Source: Flavobacteria bacterium MS024-2A (GTDB taxonomy: Bacteria; Bacteroidota; Bacteroidia; Flavobacteriales; Flavobacteriaceae). Taken from it: a stretch of 64,000 bases of DNA. Position 1 is the first letter of the stretch, and the number at the start of each line of letters is the position of its first letter. Shown here piece after piece: positions 9,923 through 18,580 of this stretch. The notes under the pieces were generated by a model that did not search any database, was not told the DNA's origin, and was given only the letters and a program-made list of their open reading frames with translations. Location of the stretch: assembly GCA_905182305.1 (NCBI GenBank), contig CAJJBB010000010.1, forward strand, positions 1 to 64,000, read 5' to 3'. Both the position numbers and the translations under genes were made by a program.

Positions 9923-11251
9923 ATGGAAACTATTATAATTGTTCTTTTCGTTTTGGGGTATTTAGCAATTACTTTAGAGCATAGTTTAAAAGTAGACAAA
10001 TTAATTCCTGCTTTAGCAATGATGGCCTTAATGTGGGCGATTATTTCATTAGCACACTTGCCTGTTTTTGAGGTAAATGCTGAACTTAAAGAGTTACAGC
10101 CTTCTCATTTAGATGAAATTTTACTACATCACCTTGGAAAAACAGCTGAGATTATTGTCTTTTTACTTGGAGCAATGACCATAGTTGAAATTATTGATTA
10201 TTTCAATGGTTTTTATACTATCAAAAATTTCATAAAAACTAAAAGTAAAAAAGGTTTATTATGGATTTTTGGAATTCTAGCCTTTATACTTTCAGCTATT
10301 ATTGATAACCTTACTGCAACCATCGTATTAATTACTATTTTACAAAAAGTGATTCATGTGCGAGATACAAGATTATGGTTTGCAGGTTTAATTATTGTAG
10401 CTGCAAATGCCGGTGGTGCTTGGTCACCTATTGGTGATGTGACTACCACGATGTTATGGATTGGAGATAAAGTAACAACTTTGAAATTAATAAGTTATGT
10501 CCTAGTACCTTCGATAGTTTGCTTGATAATTCCAATAGTAATAGCCACTTTTTTACCAGCTTTTCAAGGAGATATTGATTCGATTGAAGAAGATCCAGAC
10601 GCAGTAATTCACAAACGAGGTGGTACGATGCTTTATTTAGGACTTTCAGCCATTGTATTTGTACCCGTTTTTAAAACATTAACCCATTTACCCCCTTATG
10701 TTGGAATGATGTTATCACTAGCAATTGTTGCTACTTTTGCTGAAATTTTTAGTAAAGCAAAAATCAATATTACTTCAATAGACGAGGAAAGTGATGCTCA
10801 CCAAACCTCGAGTCCTGTTCATAGTTCATTATCTAAAATTGAATTACCAAGTATTTTATTTTTTCTAGGAATACTTCTTGCCGTAGCAGCTCTAGAATCT
10901 TTAGGAATACTTTTTGCTTTTGCAGAAGGCTTAAATACGTTTATACCAAATACAGATATTGTAATTGGACTTCTAGGAATTGGATCTGCAGTAATTGATA
11001 ATGTACCATTAGTAGCAGCAAGCATGGGTATGTTCTCTATGGGAATTGATGACCCTGTATGGCATTTAATTGCTTACTCTGCTGGAACCGGAGGAAGTAT
11101 GTTAATTATTGGGTCTGCTGCAGGAGTGGTAGCAATGGGAATGGAAAAAATAGACTTCTTTTGGTATTTCAAAAAGATTACTTTGTTAGCATTAGCTGGA
11201 TTTTTAGGAGGCTTTGTTGTTTTCGTTCTTATTAGGGATTACATCCTTTAA
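9923..11251 (+). CDS. nhaD: Na+/H+ antiporter of the NhaD type
   Basis: This 442-residue protein has about a dozen hydrophobic segments and the NhaD/ArsB-like motifs DNLTATIVLITIL near residue 128 and GAWSPIGDVTTTMLWIG near residue 160. The second half repeats the motif as VIDNVPLVAASMGM. NhaD exchanges Na+ or Li+ for protons across the inner membrane, fitting a marine or salt-exposed cell. It sits just before exbB on the same strand. Some annotation pipelines label such proteins simply as 'sodium:proton antiporter'. Confidence 0.93.
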   Translation: METIIIVLFVLGYLAITLEHSLKVDKLIPALAMMALMWAIISLAHLPVFEVNAELKELQPSHLDEILLHHLGKTAEIIVFLLGAMTIVEIIDYFNGFYTIKNFIKTKSKKGLLWIFGILAFILSAIIDNLTATIVLITILQKVIHVRDTRLWFAGLIIVAANAGGAWSPIGDVTTTMLWIGDKVTTLKLISYVLVPSIVCLIIPIVIATFLPAFQGDIDSIEEDPDAVIHKRGGTMLYLGLSAIVFVPVFKTLTHLPPYVGMMLSLAIVATFAEIFSKAKINITSIDEESDAHQTSSPVHSSLSKIELPSILFFLGILLAVAALESLGILFAFAEGLNTFIPNTDIVIGLLGIGSAVIDNVPLVAASMGMFSMGIDDPVWHLIAYSAGTGGSMLIIGSAAGVVAMGMEKIDFFWYFKKITLLALAGFLGGFVVFVLIRDYIL

Positions 11252-11311
11252 ACCTTTTAATAGAATTTTTTGAAATAAAAATCGTTTTAAAGTAAATATC
11301 AATAATCAAAT

Positions 11312-11989
11312 ATGATTTTAACAACCCTACAAGAAGTCTCACCTTTGCAAACAGAAAAAACACTTTCTATAATCGAGTTGATTAAAAACGGTGGTTTAGG
11401 AGGACAGTTAATAATCGGACTATTATTCTTTTTACTTTTAATGGTAGTTTATATATATTTCGAACGTTTGTTTGCAATTCGTTCTGCTGTGAAAGTTGGG
11501 CCCAACTTTATGCCTCAAATAAGAACCTTTGTAATGAACGGAAAAGTTGAAGGTGCAAAAGAACTGTGTTCGACCGAAAACGTACCTGTTTCAAGATTAG
11601 TTTATAAAGGACTTTCACGTATTGGTCGCCCTTTAGATGACATTAATACAGCTATCGAGAACGCAGGAAGATTGGAAGTTTATCAGTTAGAAAAGAACAT
11701 AAGTATTCTAGCTACAATAGCTGGTGCTGCTCCAATGTTAGGTTTTTTAGGAACTGTGATTGGAATGATTCTTTCCATTTTTGAAATTTCTAACGCAGGA
11801 GGTAATATTGACATGCAATTACTCGCAGATGGTCTTTATACTGCAATGACTACTACAGTTGCAGGTTTGATTGTTGGAATTCTTGGATACATAACCTATA
11901 ATCACCTGGTAGTGAAAACCAATAAAGCGGTGTATCAAATGGAAGCAACAAGCTTGGAATTTCTAGACTTACTTAACGAACCGGCTTAA
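11312..11989 (+). CDS. exbB: MotA/TolQ/ExbB family proton channel protein
   Basis: The 225-residue product has three predicted membrane spans: near residues 34-50, and two in the conserved C-terminal channel region (GAAPMLGFLGTVIGMI and TTTVAGLIVGILGYI). This is the arrangement of ExbB/TolQ, which uses the proton gradient to drive TonB. The gene is 1 base from exbD and is followed by a TonB-like gene, so a complete ExbB-ExbD-TonB motor for outer-membrane uptake is encoded together. A TolQ role cannot be excluded from sequence alone. Confidence 0.93.
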   Translation: MILTTLQEVSPLQTEKTLSIIELIKNGGLGGQLIIGLLFFLLLMVVYIYFERLFAIRSAVKVGPNFMPQIRTFVMNGKVEGAKELCSTENVPVSRLVYKGLSRIGRPLDDINTAIENAGRLEVYQLEKNISILATIAGAAPMLGFLGTVIGMILSIFEISNAGGNIDMQLLADGLYTAMTTTVAGLIVGILGYITYNHLVVKTNKAVYQMEATSLEFLDLLNEPA

Positions 11990-11990
11990 C

Positions 11991-12386
11991 ATGAAATTAA
12001 GAGGAAGAAATGAGATTAAACCAGAATTTAATATGTCGTCGATGACTGATGTAGTTTTTTTGTTACTTATCTTTTTTATGATCGCTTCAACCCTTGCAAA
12101 ACAATTAAATACAATTGATGTTAAACTTCCCCAAGCAGATGGAAAAACCGAAAACCGTAACACAGTAGCCATCACCATTACTAATTCAAATCAATTTTAT
12201 TTAGATTCAGATAAAATATCAAAACAAAGGTTAGAGACTCTTTTGATTAATGCATTATCGACGTTTAAAACTCCTTCAATTGTTTTGCGGACTGAAAAAA
12301 AAGTAGCAATTGATCAGATAGTATATGTCATGAATATAGCTAATAAAAACGGGATTAAAGTAGTCTTAGCTGTAGACTCACCTTAA
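11991..12386 (+). CDS. exbD: Biopolymer transport protein ExbD/TolR family
   Basis: The 131-residue protein has a short cytoplasmic N-terminus, one membrane span at about residues 19-36, and a small periplasmic domain, as in ExbD/TolR. The segment FNMSSMTDVVFLLLIFFM contains the conserved aspartate (Asp20) of the proton pathway. It starts 1 base after the exbB stop and is followed 8 bases later by the TonB-like gene. Confidence 0.94.
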   Translation: MKLRGRNEIKPEFNMSSMTDVVFLLLIFFMIASTLAKQLNTIDVKLPQADGKTENRNTVAITITNSNQFYLDSDKISKQRLETLLINALSTFKTPSIVLRTEKKVAIDQIVYVMNIANKNGIKVVLAVDSP

Positions 12387-12394
12387 ATAATTTA

Positions 12395-13246
12395 ATGGAA
12401 TTTCTAAATACTCCTCACAAAAAAAAATCTGCTGGACTTACTGCAATTTTTGCAATATTGTTTTTATCACTATTTTTTGTTTTGGGACTTACCTATTACG
12501 ATCCTCCAGTGAGTTACGGAATGGAGGTTAATTTCGGAACTTCAACTAAAGGGAGTGGTAATGAACAGCCTCAAGAATTAGTGGAATCAAGACCTGCTGT
12601 TGTTGCGAAAAATACAGTTGAAAAAACTCAAGTAAATACCACACAACCACCCCCAAAACCTATTAAAGTTGGTGATGTTGTTACAGAAAAAGAGTCAATA
12701 GTTACTCTTCCTGAAAAAGAAACTGTTATTAAAGAAGTTCAGCCAGAAACTAAAATACCTGAAAAAGTTACAGAAGCTACACCCCAAAAAAAAGTTTCTA
12801 AAGTGTCAGAAGCAACAAAAAACGTGGTGTCAAATTTACTTAAAAATAAAACTCAACAAGGAGAAGTTATAGAGGGAGAAGGTGGTGATGTCATCGCAGG
12901 TGATAAAGGAAAACAAACAGGTGATCTTTATTCTTCGAGTTATTATAATACGGCTGGTTTAGGAGGTAAAGGAAAAGGATATGGTTTGAATGGACGAAAT
13001 TTACAATCTAATGGAAAAGTAGTTCAAGAGTGTAACCAAGAAGGAATAGTTGTTGTTCGGATTACGGTAAATAATCAAGGCAATGTTGTCTTTGCGGAGC
13101 CTGGAGTTAAGGGGAGTACTAATACACACCCATGTCTTTTAGAACCTGCTAAAAAAACAGCCTTACTACATAAATGGTATGCAGATACCAAAGCACCATT
13201 TGAGCAGGTTGGTTTTGTGGTCATTCAATTTAAATTAGGAGAATAA
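12395..13246 (+). CDS. TonB-like energy transducer
   Basis: The 283-residue protein has an N-terminal membrane anchor at about residues 15-32, a long Lys/Glu/Pro/Val-rich linker of the type that spans the periplasm, a glycine-rich stretch near residues 165-210, and a C-terminal domain (VVVRITVNNQGNVVFAEPG) that resembles the TonB C-terminal fold. It would couple the ExbB/ExbD motor encoded just upstream to TonB-dependent outer-membrane receptors. The linker has diverged in sequence, so the call rests on layout and neighbours as well as on the C-terminal domain. Confidence 0.85.
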   Translation: MEFLNTPHKKKSAGLTAIFAILFLSLFFVLGLTYYDPPVSYGMEVNFGTSTKGSGNEQPQELVESRPAVVAKNTVEKTQVNTTQPPPKPIKVGDVVTEKESIVTLPEKETVIKEVQPETKIPEKVTEATPQKKVSKVSEATKNVVSNLLKNKTQQGEVIEGEGGDVIAGDKGKQTGDLYSSSYYNTAGLGGKGKGYGLNGRNLQSNGKVVQECNQEGIVVVRITVNNQGNVVFAEPGVKGSTNTHPCLLEPAKKTALLHKWYADTKAPFEQVGFVVIQFKLGE

Positions 13247-13252
13247 ACGTTG

Positions 13253-14485
13253 ATGTCATATCAAGAAATTTTACAATGGATGTTTTCAAAGCTTCCGATG
13301 TATCAGCGAAAAGGAGCTGCAGCATATCGCCCTGGACTTGATGCCATGCTTGCTTTAGATAACTATCTAGGACTGCCTCACAAAAGCTTTAAATGTATTC
13401 ATGTAGCTGGGACCAATGGAAAAGGTTCAACCTCTCACATGCTTGCTTCTGTTTTACAACAAGCAGGGTATAAAGTGGGACTTTATACTTCTCCCCATTT
13501 ACTTGACTTCAGAGAGCGAATTAAAGTTAATGGTTCCATGATCCCTGAGCAAAAGGTGGTTGACTTTGTTTCAATTCACAAACCTTATTTTGAGGCTCAA
13601 CGGCTTTCTTTTTTTGAGATGACCGTAGGGATGGCTTTTTCTTATTTCAAACAAGAGAGGGTGGATTATGCCATAATTGAGGTTGGCTTAGGGGGACGAC
13701 TTGACGCTACTAATATTATTACCCCTATTCTTTCTGTAATTACTAATATAGGTCTTGATCATACTCAGTTTTTGGGAACAACACGGCCTAAAATTGCTAG
13801 AGAAAAAGCCGGAATTATAAAAAACGGAGTTCCAGTGGTCATTGGAGAGAAAGATGCTGAAACGGAAGATATATTTAGTGAAATTGCAATAAAAAAAAAA
13901 TCATCTCTTCTTTTTGTTAAAACCCAACTGTCAAAATATTTAACAGATTTAAAAGGCTCCTATCAGCAATTAAATGTTCAAACGGTCGTTGCTGCTTTAG
14001 GCTTTCTTTCTATAAAAAATATAACACCAGATATAATTCAAAAAGGACTTTTAAATGTTGTTTTAAACACTCAGTTATCAGGACGGTGGCAGATACTAAA
14101 TACATCACCTAAGATCATAGCAGATGTAGGGCATAACAAAGAAGGTTTATTTTTTCTTTCAAAACAATTGCAAGAGGAATCTTTTAAAAAATTACATATT
14201 ATAATGGGCTTTGTTAAAGGAAGGAAAATCCCTTCCTTACTATCATTATTTCCAGAGGATGCTTCTTATTATTTAAGTTGTCCTAACCTTGAACGAGGTC
14301 TTCCCGTTAAAGAATTAGAAAATAGCTTAATTTCTGAAAAGCGATCCATTCAGTATTATGATAGTTTGTCATTGGCATATGAAGCTACACTTAAACAAGC
14401 TGGGGAAAATGATTTGATTTTTATATGTGGTAGTACTTTTGTAGTTGCTGAAATATTGTCTTACTTAAATAAAAGTAAATTTTAA
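13253..14485 (+). CDS. folC: Folylpolyglutamate synthase/dihydrofolate synthase
   Basis: The protein has the Mur-ligase-like P-loop AGTNGKGST near residues 52-60, the segment FFEMTVGMAFSYF, and the nucleotide/folate-binding segment EVGLGGRLDATNI, all typical of FolC. The enzyme adds glutamate to dihydropteroate and to reduced folates. A TTG codon at 13250 is directly before the ATG at 13253; I take ATG as the start. The gene begins 6 bases after the TonB-like gene and ends the five-gene plus-strand run that starts at nhaD. Confidence 0.94.
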   Translation: MSYQEILQWMFSKLPMYQRKGAAAYRPGLDAMLALDNYLGLPHKSFKCIHVAGTNGKGSTSHMLASVLQQAGYKVGLYTSPHLLDFRERIKVNGSMIPEQKVVDFVSIHKPYFEAQRLSFFEMTVGMAFSYFKQERVDYAIIEVGLGGRLDATNIITPILSVITNIGLDHTQFLGTTRPKIAREKAGIIKNGVPVVIGEKDAETEDIFSEIAIKKKSSLLFVKTQLSKYLTDLKGSYQQLNVQTVVAALGFLSIKNITPDIIQKGLLNVVLNTQLSGRWQILNTSPKIIADVGHNKEGLFFLSKQLQEESFKKLHIIMGFVKGRKIPSLLSLFPEDASYYLSCPNLERGLPVKELENSLISEKRSIQYYDSLSLAYEATLKQAGENDLIFICGSTFVVAEILSYLNKSKF

Positions 14486-14496
14486 ATCGTAATAGT

Positions 14497-14525
14497 TTGG
14501 AATTTGGGTTTTAATTTTATCTTTG
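14497..14525 (+). promoter_or_regulatory. Promoter of tRNA-Val
   Basis: TTG at 14497-14499 and TATCTTTG at 14518-14525 are separated by 18 bases, matching the Bacteroidota housekeeping promoter (TTG, then TAnnTTTG). The tRNA begins 34 bases after the -7 element. Confidence 0.7.
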
Positions 14526-14559
14526 CGATCCCTAAGGGAGATAAAGTAAAATCTATTTA

Positions 14560-14637
14560 GGGCGCTTAGCTCAGTTGGTTCAGAGCACTTGGTTTACACC
14601 CAAGGGGTCAGGGGTTCGAATCCCTTAGCGCCCACCA
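14560..14637 (+). tRNA. tRNA-Val (anticodon UAC)
   Basis: A full cloverleaf folds. The acceptor stem is GGGCGCT with AGCGCCC, the D stem GCTC/GAGC, and the anticodon stem CTTGG/CCAAG with loop TTTACAC, giving anticodon TAC. The T arm is AGGGG-TTCGAAT-CCCTT. The 3' CCA is encoded (14635-14637). A consensus promoter precedes it and a strong terminator follows. Confidence 0.97.
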
Positions 14638-14648
14638 AGTATAACTGA

Positions 14649-14674
14649 CCTTCACGTAAAGTGAGGGTTTTTTT
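14649..14674 (+). terminator. Rho-independent terminator after tRNA-Val
   Basis: CCTTCAC (14649-14655) pairs with GTGAGGG (14661-14667) over a 5-base loop, one pair being T-G, followed by seven T residues. It begins 11 bases after the tRNA. Confidence 0.85.
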
Positions 14675-14796
14675 ATACCCCTCCAACTCACAAAACTCTC
14701 ACAAAAAAAACCTATATTTTCTTCTCACAGAAAAGCACTATTTAACCCAAAAAGAGGTCCAAAACGTCAATAAATAGAAAACGTTATTTTTGTATT

Positions 14797-14880
14797 ATGA
14801 AAGAATTTTTCTCAAGACCTATAATTTTATTTGCTGTTCTTTTCATTTTCATTTTTTATTGCTTCATAGTTTTTAAATGA
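14797..14880 (+). CDS. Possible 27-residue membrane peptide
   Basis: An ATG at 14797 opens a 28-codon frame (stop TGA at 14878) whose product is a short charged N-terminus (MKEFFSRP) followed by an uninterrupted hydrophobic segment of about 16 residues and a final Lys. That is the layout of small single-span membrane peptides. A TATTTTTG element at 14785-14792 lies so close that the transcript would be almost leaderless. In AT-rich DNA such frames also arise by chance, so this is tentative. Confidence 0.25.
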   Translation: MKEFFSRPIILFAVLFIFIFYCFIVFK

Positions 14881-15202
14881 TTGAAGTAAAAGAAAACGCC
14901 CCTAAAATTAATTAGTGAAGGTAATCACACAAACAAACGCAAGTCTTCACTTACTTCATTAGTAGCTTGTTTCATCTTGGTAGAGTGTGTTTTAGAACTT
15001 ACTGAAGATGATATGCCTTTAGTTCAAAAGAAAACGTCACTATAATTAATTAGTAACGTTATTACTTTTTTAAATAATCAGATTAACAAGTGGCTAAACA
15101 AGACTTATTTTTAAATCATAAGCCTATTATGTTTTTTAATTTTAAAAATTCTTTTTCAGACGATTCTTTTATTTTTTTAATACTTTAGGGAAAAATATTT
15201 TT
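14881..15202. other. Gene-poor interval with imperfect direct repeat
   Basis: I find no convincing gene here. A segment at 14888-14916 (AAAAGAAAACG ... ATTAATTAGT) recurs at 15026-15054 with a few mismatches, 138 bases apart. After the first copy, AGTGAAG (14914-14920) can pair with CTTCACT (14945-14951). The second copy runs into a weak hairpin (AGTAA, loop, TTACT) and a T-run. A small untranslated RNA is possible; so is neutral sequence. Confidence 0.3.
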
Positions 15203-15634
15203 GTGGAAAAATCTGGATTGACTTATCGTTTTGCTTTTGTAATGGTCCTAATTTTTTATCTAGTCACAATAGGGATTGGCTATGTTCATTTTAATAATTT
15301 AGTAACAAATGAACAAACGGAAATATTAATTGGAAAACGCCTAGTTCACTTAGTCTTAATCAAATTTAAAAAAGATATTTTACCTGATGACTTTCAGAAA
15401 ATAACAGATGGAGCTTATAGTTTGCAACAAATCGAAGGAGTTTTTGACTTAAATTTTCGAGAGAATGTTTCACCAGAAGGATTAGAGCAAGGATTTTCGC
15501 ATAGTTTAACAATGAAATTCCCTACAGCTAAAGATAGAGATAGTATATATCTCCCACATCCTGTACATCAAAAGTTTGTTAAATTATTTGTTCCCTTTAC
15601 TACCGATGTGCTGGTTTATGACTATTGGGAATAA
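15203..15634 (+). CDS. Membrane-anchored Dabb (stress-responsive A/B barrel) protein
   Basis: The 143-residue product has one membrane span at about residues 8-28 and then a Dabb-type alpha/beta-barrel domain: LVHLVLIKFKKD opens the domain, and the C-terminal part contains FPTAKDRDSIYLPHPVHQKFV. Dabb domains dimerise and occur in stress-response and polyketide-type proteins; the reaction here is unknown. The start is GTG at 15203. The next ATG (15242) would remove much of the membrane anchor. The gene converges with the coiled-coil protein gene 1 base away. Confidence 0.8.
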   Translation: MEKSGLTYRFAFVMVLIFYLVTIGIGYVHFNNLVTNEQTEILIGKRLVHLVLIKFKKDILPDDFQKITDGAYSLQQIEGVFDLNFRENVSPEGLEQGFSHSLTMKFPTAKDRDSIYLPHPVHQKFVKLFVPFTTDVLVYDYWE

Positions 15635-15635
15635 G

Positions 15636-16412
15636 TTATCCGCCAATAATTTTAGAAATTTTAATTTGCTCTTCTTTTGCGAGTTCAGCGTCAATTAAAA
15701 TTCGTCCAGAATGCTCATCCATTATAATTTTGTTTCTTGAAAGAATTTCTAACTGAATTTGTGGGGGAATTGTAAAATATGATCCTCCAGAAGCACCACG
15801 TTCTACGGGCACTATTGCTAGGCCATTTCTTACACTGCCTCTAATTCGTTTATAAGCAGTAACTAAGCGTTCTTCAATTTTAGTTTCAAATTCTGCAGAT
15901 TTCTTTTGAAGCAAATCTTCTTCTTTTTGAGTTTCCTTTAAAATGGTATCAAGCTCTTCTTTTTTTGCTTTAAGATGTGCATTACGTTCTTCAAGTTTTT
16001 CAGTTACTGAAGTAATTGCCTCTTGTTTGTGTTCAATAAACGCTTTAAATTCTTTGATTTTCTTTTCAGCCAGTTGGCTTTCAAGATCTTGATATTCTTG
16101 TTCTTTTACAATAGAATTGTACTCTCTATTATTTCTAACATTTTTTAATTTCTCTTCGTACTTTTTAAGTAGTTCTTTTGCCGTTTCAATTGTTTGTTTT
16201 TGATCTGTAATACCTTGTTCATTTTCCTGAACTTCAGCTTTAACCTTTTCAAACTTTGTATTTAATCCTGCAATTTCATTTTCTAAGTCTTCAACCTCTA
16301 GAGGTAGTTCACCTCGGAGGTTTTTGATTTCATCAATTCGTGAATCAATAAGTTGGAGGTCGTAAAGTGCCCTTAGTTTTTTTTCAATTGAGATTTCTTT
16401 TTTTTTGGCCAT
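15636..16412 (-). CDS. Coiled-coil protein of the C4-type zinc ribbon family, lacking the cysteines
   Basis: Most of the 258 residues form a long charged coiled coil (about 10-185), followed by a short C-terminal domain with the family's usual spacing (RGASGGSYFTIPPQIQ, then MDEHSGRILID). In relatives two CxxC-type pairs here bind zinc; in this protein the whole C-terminal region has no cysteine, so zinc binding is probably lost while the fold is kept. It follows the Nif3-like gene by 2 bases on the minus strand, a pairing I know from other Bacteroidota. The function is not known; a nucleic-acid-related role has been suggested for the family. Confidence 0.85.
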   Translation of the reverse strand: MAKKKEISIEKKLRALYDLQLIDSRIDEIKNLRGELPLEVEDLENEIAGLNTKFEKVKAEVQENEQGITDQKQTIETAKELLKKYEEKLKNVRNNREYNSIVKEQEYQDLESQLAEKKIKEFKAFIEHKQEAITSVTEKLEERNAHLKAKKEELDTILKETQKEEDLLQKKSAEFETKIEERLVTAYKRIRGSVRNGLAIVPVERGASGGSYFTIPPQIQLEILSRNKIIMDEHSGRILIDAELAKEEQIKISKIIGG

Positions 16413-16414
16413 GA

Positions 16415-17509
16415 CTAGAAATAATTAACTGGATTGGTTTTTATACTTGATAAAACGAATGCAAAATTAGGCATTTTTTTGGTAAGATAGTCATATATCA
16501 TTTTTTTGGTAAAATGCTCACTTTCATAGTGTCCCACATCCACTAAAAACAAGCTATTTTCTCCTAAATAAAATTGATGATATTTTAAATCAGAAGTAAT
16601 AAAAGCGTTGGCCCCTTGTTTTTTTGCCTCTTCGATCGCAAAACTTCCTGAACCTCCCAATACTGCAACTTTCTTAATTTTTTTAGAAATTAATGGACTG
16701 TGCCTTATGAGCTCTGTAGAAAGCTTTTTTTTCACAAATGAAAGAAAGTCTTTTTCTTCCATTGGTTCTTTGAGTGTTCCTATTCTTCCCATACCAACTT
16801 CTAGATTTGTATTATCTAAGCTAAAAATTTCAAATGCTGCTGTCTCATATGGATGAACTTTTTGAAGTGTATTTTGAATTATTTTTTCTAAATATGATTC
16901 AAAAACAACTTCAATTTTAACTTCTTCTACACTTGTTTCGTTATTAATATCTCCCAAATAAGGGTTACTTTGATCATTCCCTTTAAATTGACCCCTACCT
17001 TCTGAAGTAAAACTACAGTTACTATAGTTTCCCACAGCACCTGCTCCTTCTTGATGAAGGGCTGCAAGAACCTTAGGCACATTTATTTTTGGAACATAAG
17101 TACTTAGTTTTTTAAGGCTTCCTTTTTTAGGAATTAAGATTTGACTATTTGTCAATTCTAATTGACTACACAATGCGTGATTTACACCTTTAGGATGGTT
17201 ATCTAAGCGTGTGTGGAGAGCTAGAATAGCAATGTCATTTTGTATGGCTTTTATTACAACTCGCTCTACATAGTTTTTACCTGTTATTTTTTTTAATCCA
17301 GAAAACACGATGGGGTGAAAACTAATGATAAGATTACATTTTTTGTGGATGGCTTCTTCCATAACATCCTCTGTACAGTCTAATGTAATAAGTGCTCCAA
17401 GACATTCTTTTTTGACATCACCAACTAAAAGGCCCACATTATCAAAGTCTTCAGCATAAGCAGGAGGAGCCCACTCATCTAAAATAGTAATCAAGTTTTG
17501 AATAGTCAT
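16415..17509 (-). CDS. Nif3-like dinuclear metal centre protein
   Basis: The 364-residue protein has the Nif3/YbgI layout: an N-terminal half with metal-binding segments (DNVGLLVGD, then SFHPIVF near residue 64, and LHTRLDNHPKGVN), an inserted middle domain of the CutA-like type seen in long family members, and a C-terminal half with GGSGSFAIEEAKKQG and the metal ligands DVGHYESEHF. Structures of the family show hexamers with two metal ions per subunit; a GTP-cyclohydrolase-like role has been proposed but is not settled. It is the first gene of a pair with the coiled-coil protein. Confidence 0.92.
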   Translation of the reverse strand: MTIQNLITILDEWAPPAYAEDFDNVGLLVGDVKKECLGALITLDCTEDVMEEAIHKKCNLIISFHPIVFSGLKKITGKNYVERVVIKAIQNDIAILALHTRLDNHPKGVNHALCSQLELTNSQILIPKKGSLKKLSTYVPKINVPKVLAALHQEGAGAVGNYSNCSFTSEGRGQFKGNDQSNPYLGDINNETSVEEVKIEVVFESYLEKIIQNTLQKVHPYETAAFEIFSLDNTNLEVGMGRIGTLKEPMEEKDFLSFVKKKLSTELIRHSPLISKKIKKVAVLGGSGSFAIEEAKKQGANAFITSDLKYHQFYLGENSLFLVDVGHYESEHFTKKMIYDYLTKKMPNFAFVLSSIKTNPVNYF

Positions 17510-17528
17510 ATTTGGAAGTGAATATTCA

Positions 17529-17536
17529 CAAATATA
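17529..17536 (-). promoter_or_regulatory. Candidate -7 element for the Nif3-like gene
   Basis: On the minus strand this reads TATATTTG, matching TAnnTTTG, 19 bases before the start codon at 17509. It lies within the 45-base gap to the divergent lpxK gene. No clear -33 TTG was found. Confidence 0.35.
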
Positions 17537-17554
17537 ATATTTATCTTCATCGGC

Positions 17555-18580
17555 ATGAAACTCTTGCGTTGTATATTGTATCCTTTGGCTTTACTTTATG
17601 GATTTTTAGTAGCTATCAGGAATTTTTTCTTTGATAAGGGGTTCTTTAAAACACATACTATTTCAATGCCAAGTATTGGTGTTGGTAATCTTAGTTCAGG
17701 GGGAACTGGAAAATCTATTGTGATAGATTATCTGATCGTTTTGTTAAAAAAAACACACTCTATCTCAGTATTAAGTAGAGGTTATAAAAGAGAAACCTCT
17801 GGTGTAGTTGTTGGTACTGTGAATAGTTCGGCAGCAATGATAGGAGATGAACCCTTACAATTTTTAAAAAAACATCCATCAATTACTGTAGTTGTTGCTG
17901 AAAAAAGAATTTTAGGTCTTAATAAAATAAAAGAAATTACGCCCTCAAATACCATTGTTTTATTAGATGATATAATGCAGCACAGGTATGTGAAACCCTC
18001 ATTACTGATTATTACCACTACCTTTAACAAGCCTTATTTTTCAGATCACTTATTGCCAACAGGAAATCTTAGAGAGTCGCCTTTGGGTGCCAAAAGAGCA
18101 AATGTTATTTTAGTAACTAAGTGTCCAGACACCATTTCCAATCAAGACATAGATAGCTTTAAAATAAAATGTGTTCTTTCTGAAGATCAACACTTGTTTT
18201 TTACAAAAATAAACTACAGTTCTTACATATTCAATGGTGTTTCAAGCTTGTTATTGTCAGAATTGACCTCTTCTGTATTATTAATAACTGGAATTTCTGA
18301 CCCTAGTCCGATGGTTAAATTTTTAAATAAAAAAGGTATTAATCACATACATTTGGCATATCCAGATCATCATACTTTTACAACGAGCGATATTCAAGAA
18401 ATTTACAAACAAAAGGGTGAAAGTATCCTTCTTACTACAGAAAAGGACATGACAAGGATTAAGCCCATGATAAAGGGAACTTATTTGTATTATTTACCTA
18501 TTGAAATGGTATTTTTACATTCAAGTGAAAAAGCAGTTTTTGAGGCGTTAATTTTAAATGAAGCGAGTAATATAGTTTAA
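17555..18580 (+). CDS. lpxK: Tetraacyldisaccharide 4'-kinase
   Basis: The 341-residue protein phosphorylates the 4' position of the lipid A precursor at the inner membrane. An N-terminal hydrophobic helix (residues 5-22) is followed by the Walker A loop [11 protein letters not shown] (44-54) and the LpxK segment LSRGYKR. Later it has [18 protein letters not shown], which contains conserved active-site-region residues. Its last 4 bases overlap the end of the convergent lipA gene. Its presence confirms a Gram-negative envelope with lipid A. Confidence 0.95.
   Translation: MKLLRCILYPLALLYGFLVAIRNFFFDKGFFKTHTISMPSIGVGNLSSGGTGKSIVIDYLIVLLKKTHSISVLSRGYKRETSGVVVGTVNSSAAMIGDEPLQFLKKHPSITVVVAEKRILGLNKIKEITPSNTIVLLDDIMQHRYVKPSLLIITTTFNKPYFSDHLLPTGNLRESPLGAKRANVILVTKCPDTISNQDIDSFKIKCVLSEDQHLFFTKINYSSYIFNGVSSLLLSELTSSVLLITGISDPSPMVKFLNKKGINHIHLAYPDHHTFTTSDIQEIYKQKGESILLTTEKDMTRIKPMIKGTYLYYLPIEMVFLHSSEKAVFEALILNEASNIV

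Noticed and set aside
8804-15213. The shared string GTGGAAAAATC at the GTG starts of anmK and the Dabb gene
   Set aside because: An 11-base match in AT-rich sequence with no flanking similarity is probably chance.
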